Notes: a model not told the origin generated them from the letters alone. A stretch of DNA of 64,000 nucleotides from Tetrapyrgos nigripes (GCA_013368315.1 JAACJM010000197.1:1-64000), one strand, 5' to 3'. Positions 13,758 to 24,375 are shown, counted from the first letter of the stretch. Numbers and translations: made by a program.

Positions 13758-14127
13758 TGTCATGAATCTTTCATTCCTCGCTCAAGAAACCCTTAGAAGG
13801 ATTCTCAATCTTTCTTTATCTCTCCTATTGCCGCTACCCACTTTCCCCTAACAAGATTGACTTCTTCCAAGCTGGGTCATTTATTGCTCCATAGTTGTCT
13901 GCAGATCCCCTTAGATTGCGAGCACATCGTCATAAAACCTTAATTTATCGTCTGGATTAATTCCTCTAGAAACACAGACGTTATTTGCAAAGAAGTATAT
14001 ATAGAGTAGGATACTCATCCTGTATCTTTACTCTAGTCTGGTCTTATCATATGGACCTTGCCGTATTCTACTTGATTCTTCAGTGTCATCGTCACCTCAC
14101 CTAAACATCTTCAGCTCAGTTCTGACA
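13758..14127 (+). repeat. 3' LTR of the chromovirus
   Basis: 370 bp, TGTCATGAA...TCTGACA, directly after the polypurine tract and followed by target duplication ATGAA. It differs from the 5' LTR by about 25 substitutions, mostly transitions and many at CpG, and by a 19-bp segment. Confidence 0.93.
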
Positions 14128-15554
14128 ATGAAGAGGGGAAGCAGAAGGTGCCTGCAAAGAGGGAAGATGAGGATGAGGGCAAGGATGAGGATGGAAAGAA
14201 GAAAAAAGGGCGTACTGTTGGAGCTAAGGAGTATTCTACCACAGAGTTGAAGGCTATGGTGAGGATGGTAGACAAGTTTAAGCCTATTGGATCGAAGGGT
14301 TGGGAGCAGGCAAATGAAAAGTATAACAAGTGGGTGAAAGCAAACAGTTATTTGGAAAGGCTGAGGAAGGCTTGGCAAACACACTGGGGCAAGGTAGATC
14401 CAGTAATAGTTTGAATACAAATGAGCACTCATGCAACTATGTCTTGCTAGCTTGTAGCAATTGCAAAGTCAAAAGCCCACTGGAGATGCAGAATGAAAAC
14501 AGATGTACGCAGATGCTCTGGAGGCTGACCAGAAGATTCAAGAATGTGTCAGTCTTGGAGAGTTGCAGGATGGAAGCAGTGAGGACAGTGATGATGAGGC
14601 TTTGGTTGTTAGCTCAGACAGAGATGTGGAAGATGATGAAGACACACCAAAGACAGTAAAAGGGAAGGGTCAAAAGATGGTTCTCACAAAATCATACAAG
14701 GTCGACAAACCACTTACTTCTACTTGATGTCAATCTTGACAAAGCCAAGCTTCTGACTTACTTGGTTCCATCTCATCCTCCCTTGATCCTCACCATTTGC
14801 AGCAGTGTGATGATAACCATGCAACTGCAAACTTTCAGTTGATGCAACTACAACATCTACAGAATCAACTCGCTCAAGCCACTCAGTGAGCAATGGAGGC
14901 AGAGTCTGAGCTGAAGATGTACAAAATGCTGCATGGTTCTCATCACCATATACGCAGTCCTTCATCTTCATACTCTACATCTTGTTCTTGCTCAAACTCT
15001 CATTCACACCAAAAGAAGAGAAGCCAATACTATTCCCATTCCATTTCCCATTCTCCTTCTCAGTCCTCTTGTCAACATTGCAAATATGGCCAATCCTATC
15101 ATTGTGCCTCTCCTCATCGTCATAGACGCTCCTCTCCTTCTCCTCATTACAGATACCATTCTCCTTCTCCATGGCATTGACACTCTTCACCTGCTGCCTT
15201 CTCCCCACAGCAACCTTTGATGGCATTCTCACTGCCTACAATAATAGCTCAAATGCCTACACAGGAGGATCCAGATCCATTGGTTCCCCACCTACCACCA
15301 GTCACTCACAGTTCTATTACATCCCCCATAGTTGTTGCTTCATCTCGTGTTACATTGGATGATTTGGCAGATCTTGCAGTTGGAAACCTACAACCAGGTG
15401 ATGCAGTGATTGTGAAACCTCACCAAGATGGAGACTATGATGTGGAGGTCACTCCATCTAAACAATACAGAAGTCAGTGCTCAGAGAATGAGGAGTACGA
15501 ATAGATAATTGATCATGTAGAAGTAGAGGCATATCATACAAACAAATATAGAAT

Positions 15555-16942
15555 TTATTTATCTACTGGAACAACATGGAAATGAGAGACTCTATCCCCT
15601 TCGTATCTCTCCAAACATCATGTCACCCAAACCCTCCCACAACTTGTCATCTTCAGAGGTGTGCCATGTTGGTAGATAGACAGAATGGATTTGATTGATA
15701 CTAACACAGTTTGACCTCACATTGAAAAGACAACAGCACAACTCCAAAAGGGCAAACAATCTGCACTGGAATTAATCTGTAGAGGTACTCGAAGTCATCC
15801 AAATGACCCCTGGATGATTCACATACCCCACTCTGCACTCTGTCTGAATGAGAGAAGCTGCTGATTAAACCTCATCACAACCTCCTGCCTGTCAGGATCT
15901 GCAGGTATCCATTCCCCTCCCTTCAATGGTACTTTAATCTTTCCACTAATTGCAATGGGTCCTTGGGGAAATGCAGTATCAGATATCACAAAATAGCCTT
16001 CTGGAACCTGAGTATGAAGGCAGTCAAAGATTGGCCTTGCTGTATGAGCATCATGCCAGCTGCCTGGTGCATTGAGAACAGCGCCAATAATGGTACCTGT
16101 GAAATGGCGGGAAAAAAAAAACATCAGAATGAGACAACACTGTTAAAAGATAGGCCACACACCTTTGGGCAAAAACATGAGTATGTTACTTATTCTATGA
16201 ACCATCTTCCAACCATTATAAGTTGCATTCTCAATCTCAGGATCATCTGAGGTTTGTGCCAGCAACGAAAGTCCATCAATGTTCGCAAACGCTCCCTCCA
16301 ACAGATTATGCTTGTATTTGCGATATTCAGTAATGTTTTTTGGAAGGGATATCTCTGCCTCTTTCATGTTGCGCACTGTAGCCAGTAGAATATTAAGAGA
16401 AAAGTCAAGGTACCGAGCAAGGACTGAGGGAACAATGGCAAAGATTTGCTGAAGCTGCACCTCAAGAATAGCAGACCCTAGGTAGTGGAGGGTCAGCCCA
16501 AGAGCACCACCACCCAGACGTGGCTCTCCACAAGAAGACACATCTGCACGAGGTATAGGTGTACAATCCCATCTCTCTGCAAAGTGCCCTGGACCCTCCA
16601 AAATGAACCAGTGGCAACATCCAAGCCCATCGTAGTGATGAAAGCTCAGTCTTGTTGACCTTCCCATAATCATATCCAGGGTGACTCCAGTCATGGATCT
16701 GGCATGAGCTGAGCACGGGTGAGGTAGAGCTGAGTAGGATTGCATCTTCGAACTCACATTGTTTGATGCTCAAGGACCCCAAGAGTTAGGGCAAGGAGAA
16801 GATAAAGACGAGTATAGTATTCCTCCTCCTGCTTGAGCTCTTCCTCCTGCTGCTGAATGAGCTGCAGGACGTTGAAAGGCATGGGCAGGCGATGATGCAT
16901 AAGCTCTCTGCCAAATAATCCTGCTACAGGAATGAAATCCAA
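15555..16942 (-). pseudogene. PIF/Harbinger DDE transposase, degenerate
   Basis: The enzyme would cut and rejoin the element ends. Reading on the minus strand from about 16942: a Gln/Glu-rich N-terminus; a region with FILEGPGHFAERWD (about 16600-16560); GGGALGLTLHYLGSAI (about 16515-16470); the first catalytic Asp in ANIDG (near 16280); the motif SDDPEIENATYNGWK (near 16215); an intron of about 66 nt (about 16163-16098); NAPGSWHDAHTARPIFD; the second Asp in VISDTAFP (near 15978); and the Glu in QSAEWGM (near 15825). All three DDE residues survive. After 15821 the coding similarity continues through in-frame TGAs at conserved arginine positions (one in GSFG-R-LRVPL) and two small frameshifts to VYLPTW and VSHFHVVPV, ending at 15555. 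Three further TGA-for-Arg changes lie in the N-terminal half. Start codon choice is uncertain. Confidence 0.85.
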
Positions 16943-17003
16943 ATTAAATCTAGAAATAATACAATTTCAGATTTTGGGGCCAATTCTTTTATTTTGTCCT
17001 AAA

Positions 17004-17021
17004 CGAATTAATCCTTATGGG
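17004..17021 (-). repeat. Candidate right terminal inverted repeat of Harbinger element
   Basis: CGAATTAATCCTTATGGG, reverse complement of the left repeat at 6323-6340 except for two bases. It lies about 60 bp upstream of the transposase start, a normal distance. Confidence 0.4.
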
Positions 17022-17324
17022 AAGTCATCCACTGACAATCATTTTATTCACTCTAACATCCAAACTCACTACGTCATATTTCTTCTATCATTGCCCCCTG
17101 TCAAAATGCAGATCACTTCCACTCACAAATTGCCCATAGATTCGTTCAATCTCATCCCACAATTGCACAGGATACCACAGTCAATATCAATGACAGCGAG
17201 AAGAAATTGTTAGGGTTGCAATCTGAATATGTGAGAGAGTTCCTGTGGGCTGCAGATGAGTATTCAATCTGTCAGGAATCTCTTCATGCCTTCGTCTCCA
17301 AATCCTGTTTTCCTTCATTCTTTT

Positions 17325-17482
17325 GCTTTTAGTCTTCTTTCCAGTACTTTGGCTTATCCAGATCTTGTTCCTCTTTGTTTTACTTCTTCTTTTGCTTCCA
17401 TCATTCCTTTTACTTCTAGTCTTCTTTCCAGTACTTTGACTTATCCAAATCTTGTTTCTCTTTGTTTTCCTTCTTCTTTGCT
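17325..17482 (+). repeat. Tandem duplication, about 85-bp unit
   Basis: Two copies of a T/C-rich unit containing AGTCTTCTTTCCAGTACTTT, at about 17325-17396 and 17411-17482, differing at a handful of positions. It lies in a long pyrimidine-rich tract upstream of the DIRS-like reverse transcriptase. The long open frames here look like a by-product of base composition. Confidence 0.75.
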
Positions 17483-17949
17483 TCGCTTCCTTTGTTCTTG
17501 TCACTTCTATAGTTCTTCCAGGTGTTTCTCCATGGTTCTTCCTTGTTTTTTCCATAGTTCTACCTTGTTTCTCTGTGATTCCTCCATTGTTCCTTTATTT
17601 CTCCATATTTTCTTCCTTTCCATCAATACCTATTGATCTAGGCTTCGCTTCTTTGTCCCTTTGGTCATATATACTTCAGGGCTTTGTAGATAGGTCTCTA
17701 GTCTGTCCACTTGTGCTCCCTATGATTCATACTACTCAGCCTTGTCTCAGTACTATGTACACTTGGGCCCATCTGTGGCTACTCACTCTTACCTATTCTA
17801 TTTGCTCTGTTACTTCGTCTTTGGCTCCTGTGTGGTGGCCTGAGAGGTTATCCAGTCCCTACTGAACCTATTCTTGACACAATCCCTATCTCATCTGCTA
17901 TCTCTACTGAGTCCCTGCCTCCAGTCCCACGACCACCAATTCATGAGCT

Positions 17950-19500
17950 CAACAATGCTGTCACCTGGTCCACAATCCGACAAAACCCACATCTATTCCA
18001 CATTACTACCCCTATACATGTTGACATCTTTCAAACTCTCCTCATTTCTCATCCCAATCAACCCTTTGTCAAATCCATTTGCTGGGTGTTGTGTCATGGT
18101 TCTGGCCCTGGGCTAGTACAGATCCCGTCAACACTCTGGTTGCTGTGGACAATTCGCATTGTCCATTGAATTCCCCTGATTTGCTTCCTGAGATGACTGC
18201 TGTCCATATTGGAGTTGTCCCAAAAACCCCATTACTCCAAACTATGACTTGTCATTGACCACACTGCTGGTCCCTTCTCCCCTAATTCCATGATAGCAAG
18301 ATCTGATGCTCACATACAGCTTGATACCTTGAGATACTTAGGCAAGGCCATCATCAAGGCTCGAAAAATCTATGGCCTTGACATTTGCTTCATTGTCTTC
18401 AAATCAGATGTCTCACAGGCTTATTGCCGGCTGCCTATGCATGTGCTTTGGCAACTTCACCAAATCATCACCATCAACGGCCAACCCCACATTGACCATT
18501 GCAATAACTTCAGAAATCGAGCTGCTGGGTGTATCTGGTGTAACTTTCTTGCGCTTGTCATATGGATTGCGATGTTCATTTATTTTCTCACTGACCTCTT
18601 TCATTATGTCAATGACTGTTTTTCTTGGGAGCTGGAGTCAAACATGCTTTGGTATGAACCTTATGAAAAGGCATATCCTGAAAACCAAACTCAACTCCTC
18701 CAGCTCTTCAACTGCTTAGGCATACCTCATGAAGAGCCAAAGCAGGAGTGGGGTCTCTCCCTCATCATCATTGGTTTCTTGTTCAATCCTAACGCCATGT
18801 CCATCACACTTCCCATTTCCTCATGCCTTGACCTCATCACAGCTCTCCGAAATTTTGCGCAGAAAGGTACTTGTTGACCTTTGCATGAATTCAACCGCCT
18901 CGCTGGATGGTCTCAGTGGTCATTCAACGTCACACCCCTCCTCTGTCCTGGCCTATCTGTGATGTATGACAAAATGGCTGGGAAGACAGAACCATTTCAG
19001 ATGATTTGGATTAGCATGGCTCTCTGCCAAGAACTACTTTGGATGGCTGAGCATCTTGAAGCCTCTGATGGAGTCTTGCTACTCAACTCTCTTGAGTGGT
19101 CTGTATTGGAGGTGGATTTAGTGGTTTATACAGATGCCTCTGCTACAGGAATGGGTATCTGGTGCCCAAGTTTTTTGAGGGCACTATATTCACCTATTGT
19201 CACTCCCCAACCATCTTGTATTTTCTTCTTCGAGGCATGGGCAGTGATATCTGCTCTATCATTTGCTTCATCTCTCAATCAATTTCATCACATCATCATT
19301 TTTACTGATAATTCGAATACAGTGAATATTTTTAACACTTTACATGCCAAACCTGACTACAACCCTCTCCTTATCACTGCCATGAACATCCTTCTCGATC
19401 ACAACATCCAATTATGCGTTCTTCATATTCCTGGAACTGACAATATGATTGCTGACACTATCTCATAGCAAGTTTGACATTGTCTACTCAAGGTTCCCTA
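17950..19500 (+). pseudogene. DIRS-like reverse transcriptase / RNase H, degenerate
   Basis: Order on the plus strand: an N-terminal HPNQPFVKSIC region (about 18040-18085); a VIDHTAGPFSPNSMI motif (about 18250-18297); RT palm with FKSDVSQAYCRLPMH (about 18400) and the catalytic box, read YVND at 18605-18616; then GWSQWSFNVTPLL (about 18905). The RNase H part has all four acidic residues: VYTDAS (about 19124), FFEAW (about 19228), IIIFTDNSNTV (about 19296) and IADTIS (about 19450). The whole layout matches an agaricomycete RT-RNase H family that I associate with DIRS-like, tyrosine-recombinase retroelements; no recombinase is visible here, so that placement is an inference. Frameshifts near 18100, 18250 and 19468 and a TGA at 18875 (Arg expected) inactivate it. 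Confidence 0.7.
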
Positions 19501-19763
19501 CTGCTGCTCTAAGTACCTTTACTCCTATTCCACTTTCAAATGGCTCCACTGCTGTGTGACTTATTCCTGTGTCTCATCATGTCTTCTCCCCCCAATTTTT
19601 TACTTTGTCTGGTCTCTTCTCTTGTTGTACTTCTGCTTCTTCTACCCACCCTCACATCTCTCTCTCCCTCCCCTCCCCCCTCTATGTGCCCGTCATTTAA
19701 CCTTTGTTTTCTTCTTTATATTCTTCTTTGATGACTCTCTTTCATGCTACACCCACACCTACT

Positions 19764-20112
19764 GTCTAAACCTGTGCACATGCCGTGTATATTGGGCTGT
19801 GTTGTGTCCCTGCTGAGCTTTGCTCAGTTGACGGACCCCGCTCTATTGCGGACAGGTTTATTCCTTATTTATTTGTTTATTTTTTCTTTTTCTTTTCTTT
19901 CTCTTTTTCCTCCAATCCCTTCCCATTTATTCTAGCCATTTGGCACTTCCATATGCACCCTACATTGTCCATCTAAACCTGTGCACATGCCCTGTATATC
20001 AGGCTGTGTTGTGTCCCTGCTGCAGACAGGTTTGTTCCTTATTTATTTATTTATTTACTCTTTTCTTTCTCTTTTCCCTCCCATCCCTTCCCGTCTATTC
20101 TAGCCATTTAGC
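19764..20112 (+). repeat. Direct repeat, about 207-bp spacing
   Basis: The block starting TCTAAACCTGTGCACATGCC at 19765 recurs at 19972 and continues through a TTATTTATTT tract, a CT-rich stretch and TTCTAGCCATTT. The second copy lacks about 35 bp present in the first (around 19815-19850). It may be terminal or untranslated sequence of the preceding retroelement; nothing is encoded. Confidence 0.75.
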
Positions 20113-20219
20113 CCTTTGTCATCATTGTTCCAATTCACACTCTTATTCGGGCGGCTCCACTTTGGGGTCACTGCGTTTGGCTAGAAATTTCTTATTTGAC
20201 TCTGCTCGAGATAAGTGAA

Positions 20220-21557
20220 GACGTTGACGATTAGAGTAAAAGACGTGGTGTCAAGTAGATAATGGCATTTTGAGCTCATTGGTATGCAGTATGTATGGAT
20301 ACAGCAAGCTGTACAACTACAACACATGTAATCCATCCCTGCCTTCTCCTAAATTCAAAGAAACTAGCGGTCAATTCGCAATCAGAATAAGCAATTGTGG
20401 ATTGGGGCTCACATCATAAGTACATGTGTTTGTTATCGAATAAATTGGTGCAAAAATTGGAGGAGGCTCATCCGTCAGTACCCTCGCCCAATCCGAGTTG
20501 AATTGACCGTCCAAAGCCTGAATATATGATGTCATTCTCGTCTAATTATCTGTTGATGCGTTCATTCGTCGGGAATTTCATGCGGGATTGAGTAGGATGG
20601 TCACGGGGAGCCCTGGAACAGCAACTCCTCTGACGTGCGAAGTGTATTTTTGAGTACATGCGACTTGGCAAGGCTATAATACACAAAAAATGTAATAAAA
20701 ATGGGAGTGGAGGGAGGGTAACGCGAGAAACAACTAAACAACACTGCGAGTACCCTAGTAAGTGATGAGTGGAGAAAGAAACAATGAGATAAAGATGTAG
20801 CAGAGAGAATCGTGAGTGGTGATGGAGAAAGAAACAATGAGATGGGAGTCTCTCTGGGCTATAAGTACATGGTGAGTTGTTACCGGCCGGCGAGATCAAG
20901 TCTCAGACAGACGAAAACAGGTAGATATGAGACCACGAATTGAATATAAGATGTGGAGAAGAAAATTCAGAATAATTGTAGAAAGTGGAGATAGTAAAAC
21001 AGGGTTGTTTCAAGAAACGAGAAATACGAAAGGAGCTCATGTCTGAGCCGCAGAGACGAAAATGCACGACAAGCCACTGAGGCATAACAATGGCCACGAA
21101 GGCATGACGGTGAGAACGGCGAGTCCTACGCGCGGAGCGTTGATTCGAGATAACGAAATTATAAGCGGTACTTACGACGATTATTAGTCCTTTGTAAAGC
21201 ACCCTTAAAAAACACGACATAACTAACTGCATCTCCTGAACTCCAGCATGAGATATATTCATTGTTTGCTGCAGCTGTCGTTACGAGGCCTCTTAAAGGC
21301 CGAGTTAACTTATGTCGACCTCGAAAATTTTACCACGACCTCAAACTCCCACCCCTTTTCATTGCCACAGCCGGTCTTTGCCCTTCCTGACAACCGGAAT
21401 GTCCAGACTCGGTCTAGACGAGATCCAAGGACCATTAACGTCAATAACCACGACGTCATGCTAGCATGTCAAATCGGTCTGCTTAATGCCCTTCTTCCCT
21501 CTCACTTTCCACTGATTCTCCCTCCCTTCTGCATAACTTGAGTTAGACTACGTGAAA
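20220..21557. other. Intergenic, nothing recognised
   Basis: I find no coding or RNA feature. A short repeated phrase GAGAAAGAAACAATGAGAT occurs twice (about 20770 and 20824), a 54-bp tandem echo. The open frames on the minus strand carry no motif I know. Confidence 0.4.
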
Positions 21558-23088
21558 GGGCCTCGTAATTTGCCACGCGAAGCGATGGCCCTTTGCCCCA
21601 GTATTTGCTAATGTAGATCATTGGCTTCATGTTGAATATGGATCTGGATCTGACATAAAGTTGGTGTAGACGTAATTTGAATCAGTGGAATTGCGAGGAC
21701 TAAGTAGTGATGGTTCCTGAGATGCAGGGTCCTTACTACGGCGATGTATTGTGGATAGCCTGAGAAGAGTACTAAACCTGGAATGCAAAATACCTGGACT
21801 GATGCTCGAGTGTGAGTGGGTGAGGTGGGTGGGTTAAAAGCGAAGCACGAGGAGGTAGCGAAGGGGAACAAGGACTCGAGTGGCGTGCTGGCGGTCACAG
21901 CGGACGGCGATGGGTATTTACCATCCATTTTTGTGCAACCTTTAAATCTCGAACTTCTGCTCGGTGCCGGAACTACCCCATATGGAATTCCGGCCTCAAA
22001 AACGGTCCCATATGGGGTATTTTCGGCCTGCAAAACTACTCTGAAAGATTTGAGATTTACGCCTGCGCAAAAATGGCTGGCAAATACCCATCGCCGTCCG
22101 CAGTGGGTACCGACGAAAGAGGAAGGTGCCGCATCACGTGAGCCAAAGACCTCTATCTGCCTCGTCCTCTTCGAGAACACAGCAGATCAACAACACACGT
22201 AGTGTAGAACATGTATATATCGTCAGTCTGGTTAACGAGACTACTCTTCTGTATTGCTCAATCATTAGGTAAGGATCCATGCTTGATTTCTATAATTACC
22301 TCTGTTGAGCTCACTTTTCTGGGTGTAGGATGCAGTATATATGATGTGTTCCTTGCCATTAATGCTATCTGTGATGCAAATTTTGTATGTATATATTTTG
22401 TTGACTTACTAGAACCCAGCCTTAGATTATGCAGGACACATTTCAACCTATCTGTGTGATACTGTCAGCATCACTTGTCTTCACCAACCTCACAGCAACT
22501 CTCCTGATTGCAAACAAGGCTTGGTAGGCAGACATCAGACAGTTGGCTGCCTAATTTCTAGCTTTAACTTGATTTCCTCACAGGCAGTACAGACAATCTG
22601 TTAAAGCTCACCTTGCCAATTTCAATACCAAAAACCAAGTTGAGCAGATACTGGTACTCTGTTGATACAAAAATGTGAGAAATTTTCTCCAACCACATTC
22701 TGTAGTTCACTTCTAGGCTATAAATAATATAAATGACTCAATTGTTGCTGCTGTACTATCCTGCATTAAAAGGGCCTTGTAACTGCGGAGCACGCTGAGC
22801 TTAAGAGTAGGGGTGATCACTGTAGTGTGCATGGCTACGGTCATAGGAAATACGGTTAAAAACAGTCACGGGAACACCATGACCGTATCATATGAAGTTC
22901 ACTCCAGTTTGAGACAGTATGACTGTATTACAAGTTTATGGATGATAAACACCAGAAAAATGTCCCCACCGGTAGAATCATCTCCTGTGGATAATATCCT
23001 ATACTCCGCTACAACCCCCTCTCGTGCTGTCCCGAAAGTTGTATGAAAGGGATGTGGGCCAACGCTGTGCGTGGCAAGTACGAGGCCC
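21558..23088. mobile_element. Candidate non-autonomous TIR element, 1.5 kb
   Basis: Ends are inverted: GGGCCTCGTAATTTGCCACG at 21558 onward, and the reverse complement of 23054-23088 begins GGGCCTCGTACTTGCCACGC. About 34 bp are alignable with roughly six mismatches. Both ends are flanked by AAA (21555-21557, 23089-23091), a possible but low-complexity 3-bp duplication. The interior holds the 200-bp foldback element at 21901-22100 and no recognised gene. Relatives of these ends occur elsewhere in the window (about 47575, 50129, 55999, 60951), so a family exists. Confidence 0.5.
21901..22100. mobile_element. 200-bp foldback MITE with CAG target duplication
   Basis: The block begins CGGACGGCGATGGGTATTT and ends with its inverse, ...ACCCATCGCCGTCCG, at exactly 22100. 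The arms stay complementary for about 50 bp (10/10, 9/10, 9/10, then about 7/10 per ten bases), and pairing resumes at the centre around two CCCATATGG motifs. The trinucleotide CAG occurs directly outside both ends (21898-21900 and 22101-22103). The open frames running through it on both strands are a by-product of the palindrome. Confidence 0.85.
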
Positions 23089-23120
23089 AAAACTGGATGA
23101 TAAGCAAATATGTGAACTAT

Positions 23121-23250
23121 TGAGGAAAAGAGAGGGAAAAAGAAAAGAAAGCAAGCAATGAAGAAGACAAGAGATCAAGAGAGAGAAGAGAGGGAAAAAG
23201 AAAAGAAAGTAAGTGATGAAGAAGAAGACGAGAGATCGAGAGAGAGAAAG
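23121..23250 (+). repeat. Purine-rich tandem duplication, about 65-70-bp unit
   Basis: GAGAGGGAAAAAGAAAAGAAAG occurs twice in tandem (about 23124 and 23187), each followed by a GAAGAAGA(C) and AGAGATC(A/G)AGAGAGAGA block. Purely A/G-rich low-complexity sequence. Confidence 0.7.
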
Positions 23251-23280
23251 ATAACGAAAAATGAAAGAGAGTGTTCTACT

Positions 23281-24375
23281 TGAGGTCTTAAGTTTTAAGC
23301 ACTTCAAGGGCTTAATACCCTTAAATTGAAGGGTTATGATTTTGAGAGGAGAATTTTTAAGGCCTAAGGGCGGGATTTAAGGCTTAAGCTCGGCTAAGTA
23401 AATTCCGTGAGAAATATAATTTTTATTCGCGCTCGGAGTCACTGGGGCCAATGACGGGTCCATTCAAAGAATTTCTGTCATCAAAGGATGATTTCGGGGG
23501 AACCATGGTATGCTCTTTATTTTTGACTAACTATTTAAATTCTAATGAAACGAAGGGTTGAGATCCTATTGCCACATGGAAAGCATTGAGTGGCTCTGTG
23601 GAGATTTGGTGTATTAGCACTGTTTGCTGTCAAGTAATTCAAGATTGTTGTGAATCAGGTGGGGTGCAAATGTCTGCTCTCAAGCACCAAGTTCATCCAA
23701 TCCTCCTGGCGGAATCATTTGGGTCTGAAAAAGGGTACAAAAGCTGCATACAGTGAGTGTTCTAATTTATGTCCTTGCTTGTATCTTACTCATCCATTCC
23801 CTTAGGTTGGAGCTGATACGCATGGTTAATCAAGCAAAAGGTTTAATCAAATCACGAGGAACCATAAGCAAGAGTCTGTGGATAAGCTTTTGAGTGTTCC
23901 GCACTATCGAGATCTCCTTGAAGATATTAATGACGAAGATGAGACCGAACGTGGGAGGGCACTTGTTCTACAGCTTCCGGATGGCATACAGAAATGGCAA
24001 AGTGGATAGGTGAGGCTCATCAAGCAGAGAATGATGAACAAAACAAGGATATTGTGGACCCGAATTTGTTCACACTACAAACTCTATTTGGTGGTCTTCC
24101 AAAGCGGGCGCGCGTTACTCGTGGTCAGATTGATGAGGAGGCTATACTTATGGAGGCCCTTGCAGGCGCTGAAGAAGACAAAATTCCTGATGACGGAGCT
24201 ATTGAGATACCTTCTGATGAGGAATACATAGGCTAGCTACATTTATCTTACACAGAAATCCGTGTCATCCCTCAGAAAAATTTTTGCTCCTTTTCAGAAT
24301 TTAAGCCTTAAATCAAACCTTTGAATCAACCCTTAAAGTTGATGGACCCAATTTAAGGCCTTAAAGTGAGACACT
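23281..24375. mobile_element. Candidate inverted-repeat element with TTAAGG-rich ends
   Basis: GATTTAAGGCTTAA at 23374-23387 is perfectly inverted at 24301-24314, and both flanks carry further TTAAGGCC/CTTAAA motifs in mirrored order (23286-23380 and 24301-24365). The 0.9-kb interior carries a weak coding signal on the plus strand: one frame to about 23998 with HYRDLLEDINDEDETERGRA, then another at 23994-24236 ending EIPSDEEYIG. I do not recognise the family; the acidic end resembles ends I have seen in fungal transposase-like proteins, but that is only an impression. No target duplication identified. Confidence 0.45.
23994..24236 (+). pseudogene. Unrecognised ORF remnant inside the TTAAGG element
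   Basis: 80 codons, acidic, with LFTLQTLFGGLPKRARVT and a C-terminal PDDGAIEIPSDEEY. The preceding 130 bp read coherently in another frame, so a frameshift near 23998 is likely. I do not recognise the family and assign no function. Confidence 0.35.

Larger units (their letters stand above)
7588..14127 (+). mobile_element. Ty3/gypsy chromovirus with two LTRs
   Basis: Two long direct repeats (7588-7938 and 13758-14127) start TGTCATGAA and end TCTGACA. They flank gag, protease, reverse transcriptase, RNase H, integrase and chromodomain remnants in that order on the plus strand, the Ty3/gypsy order. The element is bracketed by a perfect 5-bp target duplication ATGAA (7583-7587 and 14128-14132). 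A polypurine tract AAGAGGGGGG lies at 13745-13754, just before the 3' LTR. I could not identify the primer binding site with confidence (sequence after 7938 begins TTAGACTAGA). The LTRs differ at roughly 25 positions by eye plus a 19-bp indel, so the insertion is old. All reading frames are broken. Confidence 0.93.
6897..15504 (+). pseudogene. MYB/SANT-like accessory gene of the Harbinger element, split by a retrotransposon
   Basis: Harbinger elements carry a MYB-like protein that helps bring the transposase to DNA; this is its decayed gene. It starts at ATG 6897 with a Pro/Gln-rich N-terminus and has one apparent frameshift near 7060. A 47-nt intron lies at 7181-7227, and the frame is then open to 7587. 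A Ty3/gypsy element with its target duplication interrupts it. The frame resumes exactly at 14133 in phase, giving an acidic Lys-rich segment and then the SANT-like helices (STTELKAMVRMVDKFKPIGS, then KGWEQANEKYNKWV) near 14240-14340. A 64-nt intron follows at 14394-14457. The third exon, 14458-15504, includes a KPTGDAE motif and a Ser/His-rich tail. It stays in one frame and is broken only by five TGA codons (14494, 14725, 14737, 14887, 15178) before a TAG at 15502. The SANT assignment is from motif recall. Confidence 0.75.
6323..17021. mobile_element. PIF/Harbinger-like DNA transposon (nested, inactive)
   Basis: The element carries the two genes expected of this superfamily: a MYB/SANT-like accessory protein on the plus strand (6897-15504, split) and a DDE transposase on the minus strand (15555-16942). 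They converge with about 50 bp between their stop codons. The outer limits are an inference. An 18-bp imperfect inverted repeat (CCCGTAAGGATTAATACG at 6323-6340; its counterpart at 17004-17021, 16 of 18 matching) brackets both genes. Without the 6.5-kb retroelement inside it, the element would be about 4.2 kb, a normal size for this group. I found no clean target-site duplication, so the exact ends are uncertain. Both genes are broken by TGA codons, so the copy is dead. Confidence 0.65.

Noticed and set aside
6323..17021. Perfectly defined Harbinger termini
   Set aside because: The 18-bp inverted repeat is imperfect and the flanking three bases do not match, so I kept it only as a candidate.
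17256..17865. 126- and 137-codon frames resembling membrane proteins
   Set aside because: Hydrophobicity comes from a T/C-rich tract with a tandem duplication; no start context, and the opposite strand is open as well.
21608..22202. Overlapping 190- and 128-codon frames on both strands
   Set aside because: They run through the 200-bp palindrome, whose symmetry creates frames on both strands; no motif, and no homology I recognise.
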